Source: Auxenochlorella pyrenoidosa (Eukaryota; Chlorophyta; Trebouxiophyceae; Chlorellales; Chlorellaceae). From it: a stretch of 37,602 nt of DNA. The stretch lies in assembly GCA_001430745.1 (NCBI GenBank), contig KQ481938.1, positions 2,464,364-2,501,965 of the forward strand, read 5' to 3'. The position numbers were made by a program, and so were the translations under genes. This document shows, one piece after another, positions 21,601 through 32,100 of the stretch. The first letter of the stretch is position 1. The number at the start of each line of letters is the position of its first letter. Below the pieces are notes generated by a model. The model worked only from the letters and a program-made list of their open reading frames with translations. It was not told the origin of the DNA and did not search any database.

Positions 21601-23596
21601 NNNNNNNNNNNNNNNNNNNNNNNNNNNNNNNNNNNNNNNNNNNNNNNNNNNNNNNNNNNNNNNNNNNNNNNNNNNNNNNNNNNNNNNNNNNNNNNNNNNN
21701 NNNNNNNNNNNNNNNNNNNNNNNNNNNNNNNNNNNNNNNNNNNNNNNNNNNNNNNNNNNNNNNNNNNNNNNNNNNNNNNNNNNNNNNNNNNNNNNNNNNN
21801 NNNNNNNNNNNNNNNNNNNNNNNNNNNNNNNNNNNNNNNNNNNNNNNNNNNNNTGCACGCCCCTCCTTGCACACAAGCAGGCCCTTTGCTGGAGGCGGGT
21901 CGTGCTGCGCTGCCTGCTCTGCAACACCTGCTCCTGATCCCTCGCCCCCTGCCCCCTTCCATCCCGGCCGCAGCCTGTCCATCCTGCTCACCTACCTGTT
22001 TGGCAAGAGCGAGGCGTTTGTGTGGTTCATGCGATGGGCGCAGCACTTTGCTCGGGTGGGACGCCGCCCGCCTGCCACAAAGCCTTTTGCTAGCGCGGGC
22101 GCAGCCCTGGTTGCGTGGCCCCGATTGCGCCTGTGGCCTTCACAGCAGCCCCTCCGCCATGCCGCAACCGCTCCCTGCCAAACAGGGCCTGCCTCTGCCT
22201 CCCATCCGCAGCTGACGCGTGCTGCGGTGCAGCCCGTGACGGATGTGGTCGGCCCGCCGGCGGCGGCGCTGGGGCAGGCCTTCTCAGGCAAGCAAGCCCG
22301 CTGGCCAGCCTGCCTCCAGGTTTTGCAGCACTGGAGCCAGGCCCCGGGAGCGTCTGGTTTGCTGCCTGCCAACCCTGCCTGCCCCTATTTTCGTCTGCCC
22401 CAGAGCGCCATCAAATGCCCGCCTTCTGCGCCCCCCCGCCCTGTGCAGCCGTGGGCCTGACCCTTGCAGCCTTCCTGCAGGCAGTGCTGGGCCCCCTTGC
22501 AGCGCTGCTCCTGCAGCTGTGGGCAGCGGTGGGCGGGGCCTTGCTGCCTGCGCTTCAGCTGCTGCGCAGCCTGGTGGCCGGCCCTTTCCTGCTGCTAGGC
22601 TCTGGCCTGCGCCAGCTGGGCGCAGCCGCGGGTGAGATGACCCCAATGTTTTCGGCCTTAGGCTGGCCCGCACGGGCTTGCTAGCCCTTGGCAGCGCCCC
22701 GGCTGTTTAGCTGGGGCACTCCTGCAAGGCCTTGAGCAGGGCTCGCAGACAGCTGTGCTTGATGCCCGTGCATTCTTTTCTTCTGAGACACCCGCAGGTG
22801 CGGTGTGGGCTGTGGCGTCTGATGGAGCCGCAGGCGTGGCTGCAGGCGCTGCCGCGCTCGGCGGCACGGCGCGCGCTGGGCGCGCTGTGGGCGGCGCCAC
22901 CTCCCATGCGCTGGCCGACCAGGCCCTCTGGCTCTACATCCTCCCCGCCGATGCCCTGGAGGTGCTGCGCACGTCTGCCGTCAAGGCCGCCAAGGCGGCG
23001 CAGGCGGTGGCCAAGTTCTTCCTGCAGATGTGCGACAACGTGGTGCGGCACCGCCTCACGCTGGGGCTGCGCGCCGAGCGCGCCTGGCGCCGCGTGCGGG
23101 CCTTGCTCCAGGCGGCTGCACGCGTGCCGCAGCGGCTGCTGCAGGCGCTGCTGGGCTGGCTGCTGGAGGTGCTCAGGTGAGGACCGTTGCTGGCCATGTC
23201 AGACACCCGGGAGGCAGGTGTGGCAAGGCGTGCACCCAGCTGTGGTCCCGTGCGGTAGACCTGTGCAGTGCGCACATCATTCAGTTTTGTGGGGGCGCAC
23301 CCTGTCTGCGCAGGCTGCTCACCCTGGACAGGCTGCAGGCAGCACCGCGTCGTACACCTGAGCGCCTTGACGGCGAGGCCGACCGGAGCCCACAGCTGCA
23401 GGCAGAGCTGCGCCAGCAGCACCAAGAGGACCATCACCAGCGGTATCAGCAACAGCAGCAAGCTGAGCGGGAGGAGGTTGACGCTGGCATGAACAGCCTG
23501 CGGCGTCGCCATGCTGCTGCCTCTGCTGGCGGGGGTGGGCCGCGAGGCGGGACCGGCGGCGGCGCCACCCTGGACGACGGGTTGAAAGCCGACTAG
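18609..23596 (+). CDS. Large membrane protein of unknown function (conserved YRPWLR...GFYDLY core)
   Basis: Exons: 18609..19250, 19501..20580, 20725..20789, 20980..21100, 21326..21408, 21974..22055, 22212..22287, 22470..22631, 22798..23176, 23314..23596, giving 990 aa in one frame. Seen: a Pro/Ala-rich start; a globular part with GMWASRRHRQCQLLLMPGEQQ and FAAIRGIDYQNPLCHEARL (about 95-214); a long Ser/Gly-rich linker; then AFTVVSRVYKYRTVVLHWED, a GNERLLRLHESGLPAW stretch and GLYYRPWLRTITWLLFYAF leading into a transmembrane helix ending GFYDLYK. Further hydrophobic segments (LSILLTYLF; AVLGPLAALLLQLW; ALLPALQLLRSLVAGPFLLL) and a Gln-rich charged tail follow. The core resembles, from memory, uncharacterised land-plant membrane proteins; I cannot name the family. 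Introns 4 and 7 use GC donors. Exon 3 has a tandem CAGCAG acceptor (20722 or 20725), giving one optional Gln. Confidence 0.78.
21412..21853. other. Assembly gap (442 N)
   Basis: The gap sits between a donor-like CG|GTG at 21409 and an acceptor at 21972-21973. The flanking exons join in phase (cg + c = Arg, giving QIR-LSILL), so the unknown bases are most simply intronic. An extra whole exon with a length divisible by three cannot be excluded. Confidence 0.85.
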
Positions 23597-24179
23597 GCTA
23601 AAAACCCATGAGGACCTTTAAGTTTTGTGACTCGTCATACCACACCTCCCCCTTCCGCTTGTGCTTCCTTTGCCGCTCAATGCTGGGCTGGCATGCGCAC
23701 ATGGCGCATGCCGCCGCCACGCCTCCCCTTGACAACCAACGGTGCTATCAACGCCTGCACTGCATCAATTGTGCCATCTCATATGTCTCCCCTTAGCGGT
23801 CTCTGCCTGGCCTCTGGCTTTTGGCACGCGCCTTTGCCCCCACGTTTTCTGCGCGCCTTTCTGCTCCCCCTAGCCACGCGCCACGCTTCACTGCTGGATG
23901 CTGCCTGCAGCTCAAACCTGCCAAACCTCCCGGACTCTGCTGCAGCGGGCTCGTACTCATGTTACCTTAGATAGTTGGGCAACATGCGCACATGCAATAT
24001 CGAAGCCTGGCAGCAGCAAGGCAGGGCTGCACACCGTGGCAGCTTGCGCTGCTGCGCTCGAGCAGGCGGGACAGCCAGGCGGGCAAATCATGGTGGCTAG
24101 CCAAAACTGCTGCACCTCTTCGCCCTTGCCGCCTCCCTGCCCTTGCAAGCTCCTGCTCACCAGCAGGCAGATCACAAGT
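23597..24179. other. Intergenic: membrane-protein 3' UTR and promoter of Cys-rich gene
   Basis: No gene seen in this 583-base spacer between two plus-strand genes. I found no TGTAA. C/T-rich sequence dominates. Confidence 0.55.
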
Positions 24180-27100
24180 ATGGCCGGCAGAGCGGTGGCG
24201 AGCGTCCTAATGCCAATGGCGCTGTTTGCGGGCTTGCTGACAGCACGGCCCGCTCAGGGTGAGATGTGTTTACACACGGAAAGCAGATCTTTATTCGAGG
24301 AAGCACGGCCTCCAACCGGCCCTCAGTGAGCAGGGCTGGCAGCAGGGCTGCTCCGCACCTCCTGCTCAACAACACTCGTATTGGTCCCTGATTTGCGCGC
24401 AGGCGTATCAGCGGTGAGTGAGTGGCGCTGTGGTAGGCTGTCGGGATACCATTGCCCTTGTGCCGCTATGCCCCCCCCGGGCCCCCCCTGCAAACTGGAG
24501 CACAAGGGCAATGGTACCACCGCCGCGACACTTTCGCCCTCACGACCCCTTCAAGCCTGGTTTCAAGCCTAGGGAATCAGACTGCATGCAGAACTCTTGT
24601 GCACAGAGCTGGGAAACTCAGCCACGCTCTGCCCGCCTTGCAGTGCTACAGCGACACCTGCGTCCGCTGCAGCAGCCTGGGCACGCGCTGCCAGGAGTGC
24701 AGAGAGGGCTACTTTCCTGCCTGGGACGGATTTTGCATCAAGGTGAAGGCCCGGTGCCAGTGTTGGAGGAGGCTGCAGGCATCAGCAGCCAGCGGTGTGT
24801 GTATAGGGGCCGCTGCGGGAAACCAGTGGGATGCCCCATCAATGTACAGGTGGACAGGCGGGGCCCATGGATGGTCCCCCTGGCGTTCCTGTTGCCTGGT
24901 GCTCCAGCCACTGCCACGACTGCCAACTTTGCTCCGTTACCGTGAACGACTTCGAAGCATTTCATCATCCACTCTCCAGCTTTCAGCTGACCATGCTCTG
25001 GCCCCCTCCCGCCCCTGGCCCCTCCCTGCAGTGCAAGGATCCGCTCTGCATCAACTGCACTGGGCCAGGCGGCTCCAAGTGCCTGTCCTGCCAGCCCAGA
25101 GCCACCAATTATCCTGGAGGACCCTCCTCGCTGCCAGCGCCGACCCTTGATGTGTCCACAGTGCCCTTCGCCCCTGCGCCGGCTCCAGGCGGGGGAGCGC
25201 AGTTTGCCCGCGTGTACCTGGATGCACAGGGTGTGTGCGCCATCTGCCCTCCCGGATACTACAAGGGACCCTGCGCGCCCAAGTGCACCAGGGGGCAGTA
25301 TCGAAACCCCACCACCGGCTTTTGCCGCAACTGCCCCCGCCTGTGTGCCTCGTGCCGCCTGGAGAGGGGGCGGCCTGTCTGCGTGGCGGTGAGTTCCGAG
25401 ACCGCTGCAGGCACTGGCATCCCTGCTGCTGGGATTGGGGTGGCTTGAGCGGTTGCAGCACCAGAAGGCTGGAGATGCCGGTCCAGCCACCCGCTTGATC
25501 TGTTGGCAGAGTGGGTATTTAGCCTTGGGGGCCCCTCTAACCCACCAGCTTTGCATGACCGCTGCAGTGCGAGAAATTCAGCACCAACATCTACATCGGA
25601 GACCGTTTATTCCCTGTGTATTGCAACCGGCAGGGCGTCTGCACTGCGGTAGGGGCGCGCAGGCTGGGGCGTGCAGTGGGGCTTGCATGCAGATGCATGC
25701 TTGCTGCTGCCTGCTTGGACGCCAGCTTGCATAAACGGCAGCGCCTCCACGCTTGCCATCTCATCGCCACGCAGTGCCAGAAGCATTTTGTTGCGCGTGG
25801 CTGCCTGGCGTGCGACCAGGATGGCAACTGCTCCAAGTGTGCCGCGAGGTACCGGCTGGTGGATGGGGCATGCAAGCCGGTGAGCCAGCGCTCCAGCCGC
25901 CCTGTCTGCTGCCGCAGTGCTCTGCCTGGCCTTCTGTCTCCATGCGCGCCTGCCAAAGCTAAGGGATGCCGGGTTTGCAGATATAAATCCGCCTCCAGTG
26001 CCGCGCAGTTGCTGCCCAGCCACAGGCACATCAGACGGTTGCTGCCTGCTGCCATTCCTCACAGTGCAAGGACCGGCTGTGTGCCGAGTGTGGCCCCTCC
26101 CTGGACACCTGCCAGCGCTGCCTGGCCTTCGGCCCAAGCCAAATCCCTGAGTGGGGTGATTTTGGGCCTGTCTACAGGGATCGCCAGGGCAGGTGAGGGG
26201 GTGTTGCCTTGGTGGCAGCGAACGCCAGGTGGTTACGAAATTCGAGCACGCCAGAGGCCAAACAGTCGGAAGCAGTTCCTTTCTGCAACCACAAGTCGTC
26301 TTGGCGCGCACACACTGGCCCTGCAGAGGTGGGCCTTCAGTTTGCTGGAGGCGCAGACACTGTGCAGAGCTTTCTTGCCGCATATTGCTGTCCGCAGGTG
26401 CCGCGAATGCACCAAGCTGGTGTCCACGGGCTGCCAGAGGTGCAACGCCCTGGGGCTGTGCACCCGCTGCTCCTCTGGCGTGCTCCGCAACGGCGGCTGC
26501 GCTCCGGTGGGTGCTGGTGGGCCTATGCCAGCGCAGCTGTATGCCTGGGTGCCTGCTGGGAGGGCCGCGACTTATTGCCCGCCCCTGCGCTCCTCCCCTC
26601 TGCGACAGCCAACCTTCACATGTGCACAGTGAGCACAATGCCCACATCTTGCCCCGCTGCTGCCACCGCTGCAGTGCTCGGCCTTTATCGCCCATTGCGC
26701 AAAGTGTGACAGTGAGGGGAAGAAGTGCCTGGTGGGTGCTTATGCATGGGGTTTGTGGCGGGGTTGGGAATGTGAGCATCCTACGCAGCATATCCTCAGC
26801 CACAGCACGCCGAGCATGCAGGAGGAGTTACACACCTATCCTGCAGCAGCCCTTTTCCCTTCCTGCGTGCTACCAGTCATGATAACATTGCACCCCCAAC
26901 CTTTCTGCAGGCCTGCAACCGCGGGTACGGCCTGCAGCAGAGGCAGTGCATGCCATGCAGCCAGCTGCATGGGCCGCTCTGCCAGGAGTGCAGCAGCGCC
27001 GCTCGCTGCACCAGGTGCCGCGCCACCGTGAGCAAGGGCAACTTCTCCACCACCACCTACCTGAGCAGCAAGGGGCAGTGCAAGCTGGTGAGGGTCGGAG

Positions 27101-28667
27101 CGGGCTGGGGAGGTGTTGTGGCGGGGTCGTGAGGCACGCCTCGCTGGCCTGCCGCCCTCTTATCCTGACAGCTTTCGACTTGGGACTGCCAACCTCCTTC
27201 TGTTCGTGTATATCAGGCCTTGCCAAGGTGCGCTGCCCCTGCCTTGCAGTGCCCACAAGGCTGCGCGTCCTGCCGCACCGATGGCAGCTGCAACGCGTGC
27301 GCCGCCGGGTACCGCGCCGAGGGCAGGCGGTGTGTCAAGGTGAGGGCTGCCGCCCCTGCACCAACAAGGCTGGACTGCTTTGCTGCTGGTTTTGATTTTG
27401 CTGTCAGCGTACATGCTGTCAGCACGGCAGCTTGCATGCTGGGGCGCCCAGGCTAGGTCGCTCACTGCACCCCCCCCACCCCCACCACACCCTACCCCAC
27501 CCCACCACGCCCACCGCAGTGCAAGGATTTCACGCAGTGCGTGCCTTGCTCCACTGACCTCTCATACAACATGGTGTGCCAGCGGTGCAGCAAGGATGGC
27601 AGGCGCTGCCTGGACTGCAGCGGCATGCGTGGCTTTGACCGCCAGTGCCGCCGCTGCCTGGACCCCAACTGCCTGTCCTGCACGGAAGGTGGGCCTGGGC
27701 AGTGGGCTTCCTTCCAACATGGGTTGCCCTGCTGCCACAAGAGGGCGGTGCCGCAGGGTTGAGGCCGGGGGCTTGAGCCGGACCCAGACTGCCTGCTGCA
27801 AGGCACCCAGGACGCACCAGCAGGACCCTGTGCTTGCTAATGTGCGCCTGCCTGCAAGCCTGATATCAGCCTGCCACCTACCTCGCAGACTACACCACGT
27901 GCACGTACTGCAACAATGACACCAAGGAGACGTTTGAAGTGGAAGGGCGGTGTGTGCAGGTGGGCCCGCACGCCGCGGGGGCCCCAGCGGCAGGATGGGG
28001 AGAAAGGCGGGCTGCAGCTTAGCACAGCTTCTCAATGGATTTTGGAAGGGCAGACACTTTCCTTTCCAGAGCCATCTCGGTCCCATTTTTGTTCGGTTCG
28101 GGCCACAGGCCGCCTCATGTGCCGCCGCCCACACCGTTGCCCTGGCACGCCCCCGCAGAACCCACCCGGTTGCGATTTCAACTATGAAAGCCCTCGAGAC
28201 TGCTCTTACTGCCGGGATGGCTGGGTCAAAGTGGGCAAGGCCTGCAAAAAGTGAGGCTGGCAGCGGCGCACCAGGTGCCTGCATGTCACACCGGCAGCCT
28301 ACAACGTCCTGCACCTGGGCTTGGTGCTGCGCCAGCCGCTGCCAGCCAGGCATCCAGAGGGCCGCCCGCCCTTCAGCCACTCCCCCCCCTGTCTCTCAGC
28401 TGACGCCCGCCCCTGGCCCCCGCCCCGGCCCGCAGGTGCGCCGACCCGCTGTGCACGGTGTGCGACGCCCCCACCCAGCAGAAGTGCTGGCGCTGCCAGG
28501 GGTATGTGTATGACGACCAGTACCACGCAGTGAGCAGCGTCTACCGCAGTGCCAGTGGGCGCTGCCAGGCGTGCACCCTGAAGGGGTGCACCCAGTGCAA
28601 GGCAGACGGCCGCTGCCGGCAGTGCCAGGACGGCTTCCTGCTCATCCAGGGCAAGTGCGTGCTGTGA
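24180..28667 (+). CDS. Secreted cysteine-rich repeat protein (growth-factor-receptor/furin-like Cys-rich type)
   Basis: Exons: 24180..24258, 24403..24413, 24644..24742, 25032..25388, 25568..25648, 25775..25879, 26065..26192, 26398..26506, 26675..26731, 26911..27087, 27250..27339, 27520..27688, 27889..27959, 28159..28250, 28436..28667 (618 aa). Seen: a signal peptide (about 1-30; hydrophobic MPMALFAGLLTA, likely cut after VSA) and then a mature chain beginning at a Cys. I count about 89 Cys (14%), mostly as CxxC pairs in repeats of the form CxxxxCxxC...CxxCxxGY. This matches furin-like/growth factor receptor Cys-rich folds, which bind ligands or build extracellular structures. No transmembrane helix or GPI-type tail is visible; it ends GKCVL. 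Exon 2 is only 11 nt. Most exons begin with a TGC codon in phase 0, so modules and exons coincide. All introns are GT-AG. Function unknown; secreted or wall-associated is the best inference. Confidence 0.85.
24403..24413 (+). other. 11-nt microexon of the Cys-rich gene
   Basis: Flanked by GCGCAG and GTGAGT. It supplies two bases of a split Gly codon plus Val-Ser-Ala. Without it exon 1 (phase 1) and exon 3 (starting on TGC in phase 0) are out of frame. Confidence 0.75.
24447..24516. repeat. 17-bp inverted repeat with 36-base loop (intronic hairpin)
   Basis: Arms 24447-24463 (TACCATTGCCCTTGTGC) and 24500-24516 are perfect reverse complements. The loop is C-rich with one G-run. It lies in the Cys-rich gene's second intron, 33 bases after the microexon donor. 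It may be a folded intron element or a remnant of a small inverted-repeat insertion. Confidence 0.75.
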
Positions 28668-29124
28668 GGCAGGGCGGTTACGCTCGCACCAGCTCAGGTG
28701 CCAGCTGCCTAGTCAAATCGCGAACCTTGCACCCTTCACCATCCAGAAGAACCTGGCTGCTCTACCTTCCCCTTGTTGGGCAAGCCTTCACACGCAGACC
28801 CTGAATTGCAGAATTGCCCCTACCAACATGCACTTTAAATCCATCTGAGCCCCCCTTGCAAGCCGTCTTCCCAGCCTGTGCACCGAAATTTGCACAACCG
28901 AGGACGACGCAGGCGGTTGGAAACGGGCAGGGCCAAGGGGGGGCTGCGCGCAGGAAGGAGGCAGGCCCAGGGACGAGAGGGGTCTCTCTGGGAGGACTGA
29001 TGCACCATCCTCATCAGGGCTGACATCAACAGCTGAGCGGCACACACGCTGCCGCCGGGGCCCCTCCCACCGGGGCCTCTCCCCGCCTGGGCCTCTCCCC
29101 GCCTGTCGATGGCACGGGCCGGCT
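28668..29124. other. Convergent intergenic region (3' ends of Cys-rich and protease genes)
   Basis: No gene seen in 457 bases. The two 3' UTRs must share it. It contains CACTTTAAATCC near 28830 but no TGTAA in either sense direction that I could find. Confidence 0.55.
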
Positions 29125-32100
29125 TCACAGCTCCCCGCCCGCCGGGGCCAGATCCACATAAATGGGCTCCGAGGCGACGCCGCAGTCGTTGCCCTTGCGC
29201 GTCACCCGCAGGTACCCCTGCTCGCCCTGCAGGGGGGGGGAGGGCAGGGTGCCGCCGGGTGTGCAAGCGCCAGAGGGCAGCATATGTGGGGTCACCCAGG
29301 CCAGCGACGACCTGCTGGCAGCTCCCCTGGCCGTGCAAGCGGGGAGCAGAAGGGCCAGGGAGCCCGCAGCTCGAGGGGAGTGACCAGGGAGCGCCGCGAG
29401 GTGTGAGATACGAGATCAGGACACCAAGCATCGAGTGAGCGCGTGCCAGCGGGGCTGGCTGCGCGCATGTGCCGCTACGGCTCTTGACGGCTCGTGTGGG
29501 CCCCGCATCCAGCCAGAGACGCCCCGGCACCCACCCAGAAGGTGGACCAGATGTTCTTGACGAGCCAGTACTCCTCGCCGCCATCATCGGTGGTGCCATA
29601 CCCGCTGCGAGGCGGGCAGGGGGCGGGTGGGGCACTGCCTTGCAGCCCGCACAGCACGGGGGCCGGCAGGCTGCAGGGGCGGGCGCAGCGCTTTGCGGGG
29701 CGCGACGCGCGTGAGCCGCGCGGCGTGTTGGCGCCTCACCTCAGGATGACGGCGTGGTCCAGCCCCTCCGGGTCCTGGGTGCAGTCGGGGTTGCGGTACA
29801 GCCCCCCCGAGTAGAAGCGGAAGGAGTCGGCGCTGGCGTCGACTGCGCGCCGGGCGGCATGGCAGGGGGGAGGGCGCGCGGCACTCAGCGTGCGCAGGCG
29901 GCTGGGGCCCCGGCTGGCCGGCGCTGCAGCTCAGGCACGAAGGGCACGGCAGCGGGGCTCCCGGCTAGCATCCAGCCGGCTAAACCCCAGTCAGTCCCCG
30001 GGCAGCACTCACTGGAGACCACCATGGGTCCCTTGGTCAGCAGCGCCTCCTTCAGAGGACCCTCCCCGCCCTCCACCAGCACCCAGTGCCCTGCACGCCG
30101 CCGTCGCCCGGGGCGAAGAAGAAGAAGTATGACACACTTGGGTGACTGAGGGGAGAGGCAGCCTCGGTGAAATTGCTGTGCGCGGGGGCATCCTGAAGCA
30201 TGGCCGACAGGACTCCCGCCCGACACCTGCTGCCAGAGCAGGCCATGCAGCGTGCCTTCCCCAGACGGGGGCACCCACCCTTGAAGCGCTTCTCCTTGAC
30301 ATCTGTGCGGCAGAAGTTGTTGATGCCCTGAGGGAAGGGCAGAGAAGGGAGGCGCTGCAATGCTCAGCGCCGCTCGGAAAGTAGCCACGAGGGGCTTCAG
30401 CGCTGTGCACTGGCCGCGAGATGGGACAGGTGCAGCAGTTTCCGTGGAGGCAGCTGCCCGCCTGCCGCCGCCACGGCGATGCAGGCAGCCATGCTGGCAT
30501 CCCTGCCTGGTATGGGTAGTCTGCCTGGGTGGCCAGCGCCCCTCGGCGGAAGACCCAGTTGAGGATGCGGATCTGGTCGCCACCTGCAGCGCCGGGGGAT
30601 AGAGCAGGGGGGCAGGAAGCTTGTTGACATGAGCCGTGCAGCCGTGCACCGCAGCAGGGTGGCATTCCCAGGGGAAGGCAGCGCATGGGCAGGCTGGGAC
30701 GGGGCAGGTCGTGCGCAGAAGGAGAGGTCGTGAGCATGGGCAGGGCTTGCCCGCGCCCCCTCCTAGGCCGCTGCAGGGCGGCGCTCACCGTAGCAGCCGC
30801 TGTTGCCCACCTCCCAGCCGCAGTCGATCATGTGCTGCTCACTGAACAGCAGCTGCTTGCCAGTGACGCGGTACCATGCCGCCTCGATGGCGCCCACCGA
30901 GCTGAAGGACTGCATGGGGGGGCGGGGGTGGGGGCCGGCGGCGGTGGGATGCTGCTTTATCTGAAAGGCGATGCTGGGCTATGAGAATGCTGGGGTTCCT
31001 CTCAAGCAGCTGTGCTGATGTTGTGAGGCACGAGGTTGATGGGGGCGACCTCGCTGGTGCGCTGGCCAGCCGCGCTTGCACTCATGACTGATGACCAGGT
31101 GCAAACCTCACCCAGCCTGCAGGGCAAGAGGGGGCGTCAAAGGAGGGGCTGTGACGGCGCAGTGCATGATGCACGTGGGACAGTGCCTCTGCAGCTCTGC
31201 ACCACCAGCCAGGAGCTGACCCCCGGCACCAGACGCCACATCACAGGCAGCGGGGGCCCGACCCACTCACAGGAGCCGCAGGCAGCCTGGTCCTTCACGG
31301 GGCTGTCCGCCGGGGTCCCGCGCCAAATCACTGCAGCCCACGGCAGGCAGCGAGGCAGTGCCCCGAGGGAAGCTCGTGCTAAGCAGCGGCCAGCTGCTGG
31401 TCCCGAGGCCCGCCTGTGCTGCATTCAAGCAGCTCTGAGCGCCGCCCTCCCTCCCCTCCAGCCAGCCACAGCCCGCATGTCACCCAGCCCTGAGCGACTG
31501 CAGGCGGGGCCCTCCCCTCTTCCTTCCCCCCAAACAGGCACACCTTGTGCCGGGACCATGTGGTGCGGCACCGTGGGCTGATGCACCCGCACCCCAGGCT
31601 GCTCCCTGGCCAGCAGCCGCGCCGAGGACCTGCGGCGTGGGGCCCCAACACGCCGGGTTGCAAAAACAGGCCATGGGCATGCAAGGCTGGCGCACAGCAG
31701 CACCTCGACTCTCGCCAGCTCATGCCGTCATCCCCCCTGCGTGCGCTGATGGAGCCCCGCCCACTCGCCTGTCGGGCTTCACCAGGGCTAGCCACTCCTC
31801 CCGCGTCCAGTCAGCAAAGTGGTTGAGCGCCACCTCGTGCGGCACAGCAGAGCGTGACAGGCCGCTGCCGCTGCCGCCGGCGCTGCTGTTTGCGGCGGCG
31901 GCGGCGAGGTGGGCGGCGCGCCGCGCGTTCCACCCCTCCACAAACGCCTTGCTCCGCTCAAACTCGGCCCGCCGGGCGTGGTACTCGCTCTCGTGGCGGT
32001 GCCGCCGGCCAAACCTGGGGGGGCGTGCAGCGTGCACAGGCGTGGGAGGTTGCCGTGCCGGGGGGGGGGCCGAGGAGCGCATGTGCGGAGTGGCAAAATC

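Noticed and set aside
21067..22215. Long open frames crossing the N gap on both strands
   Set aside because: They are open only because unknown bases cannot encode stops; the real exons on either side read in another arrangement.
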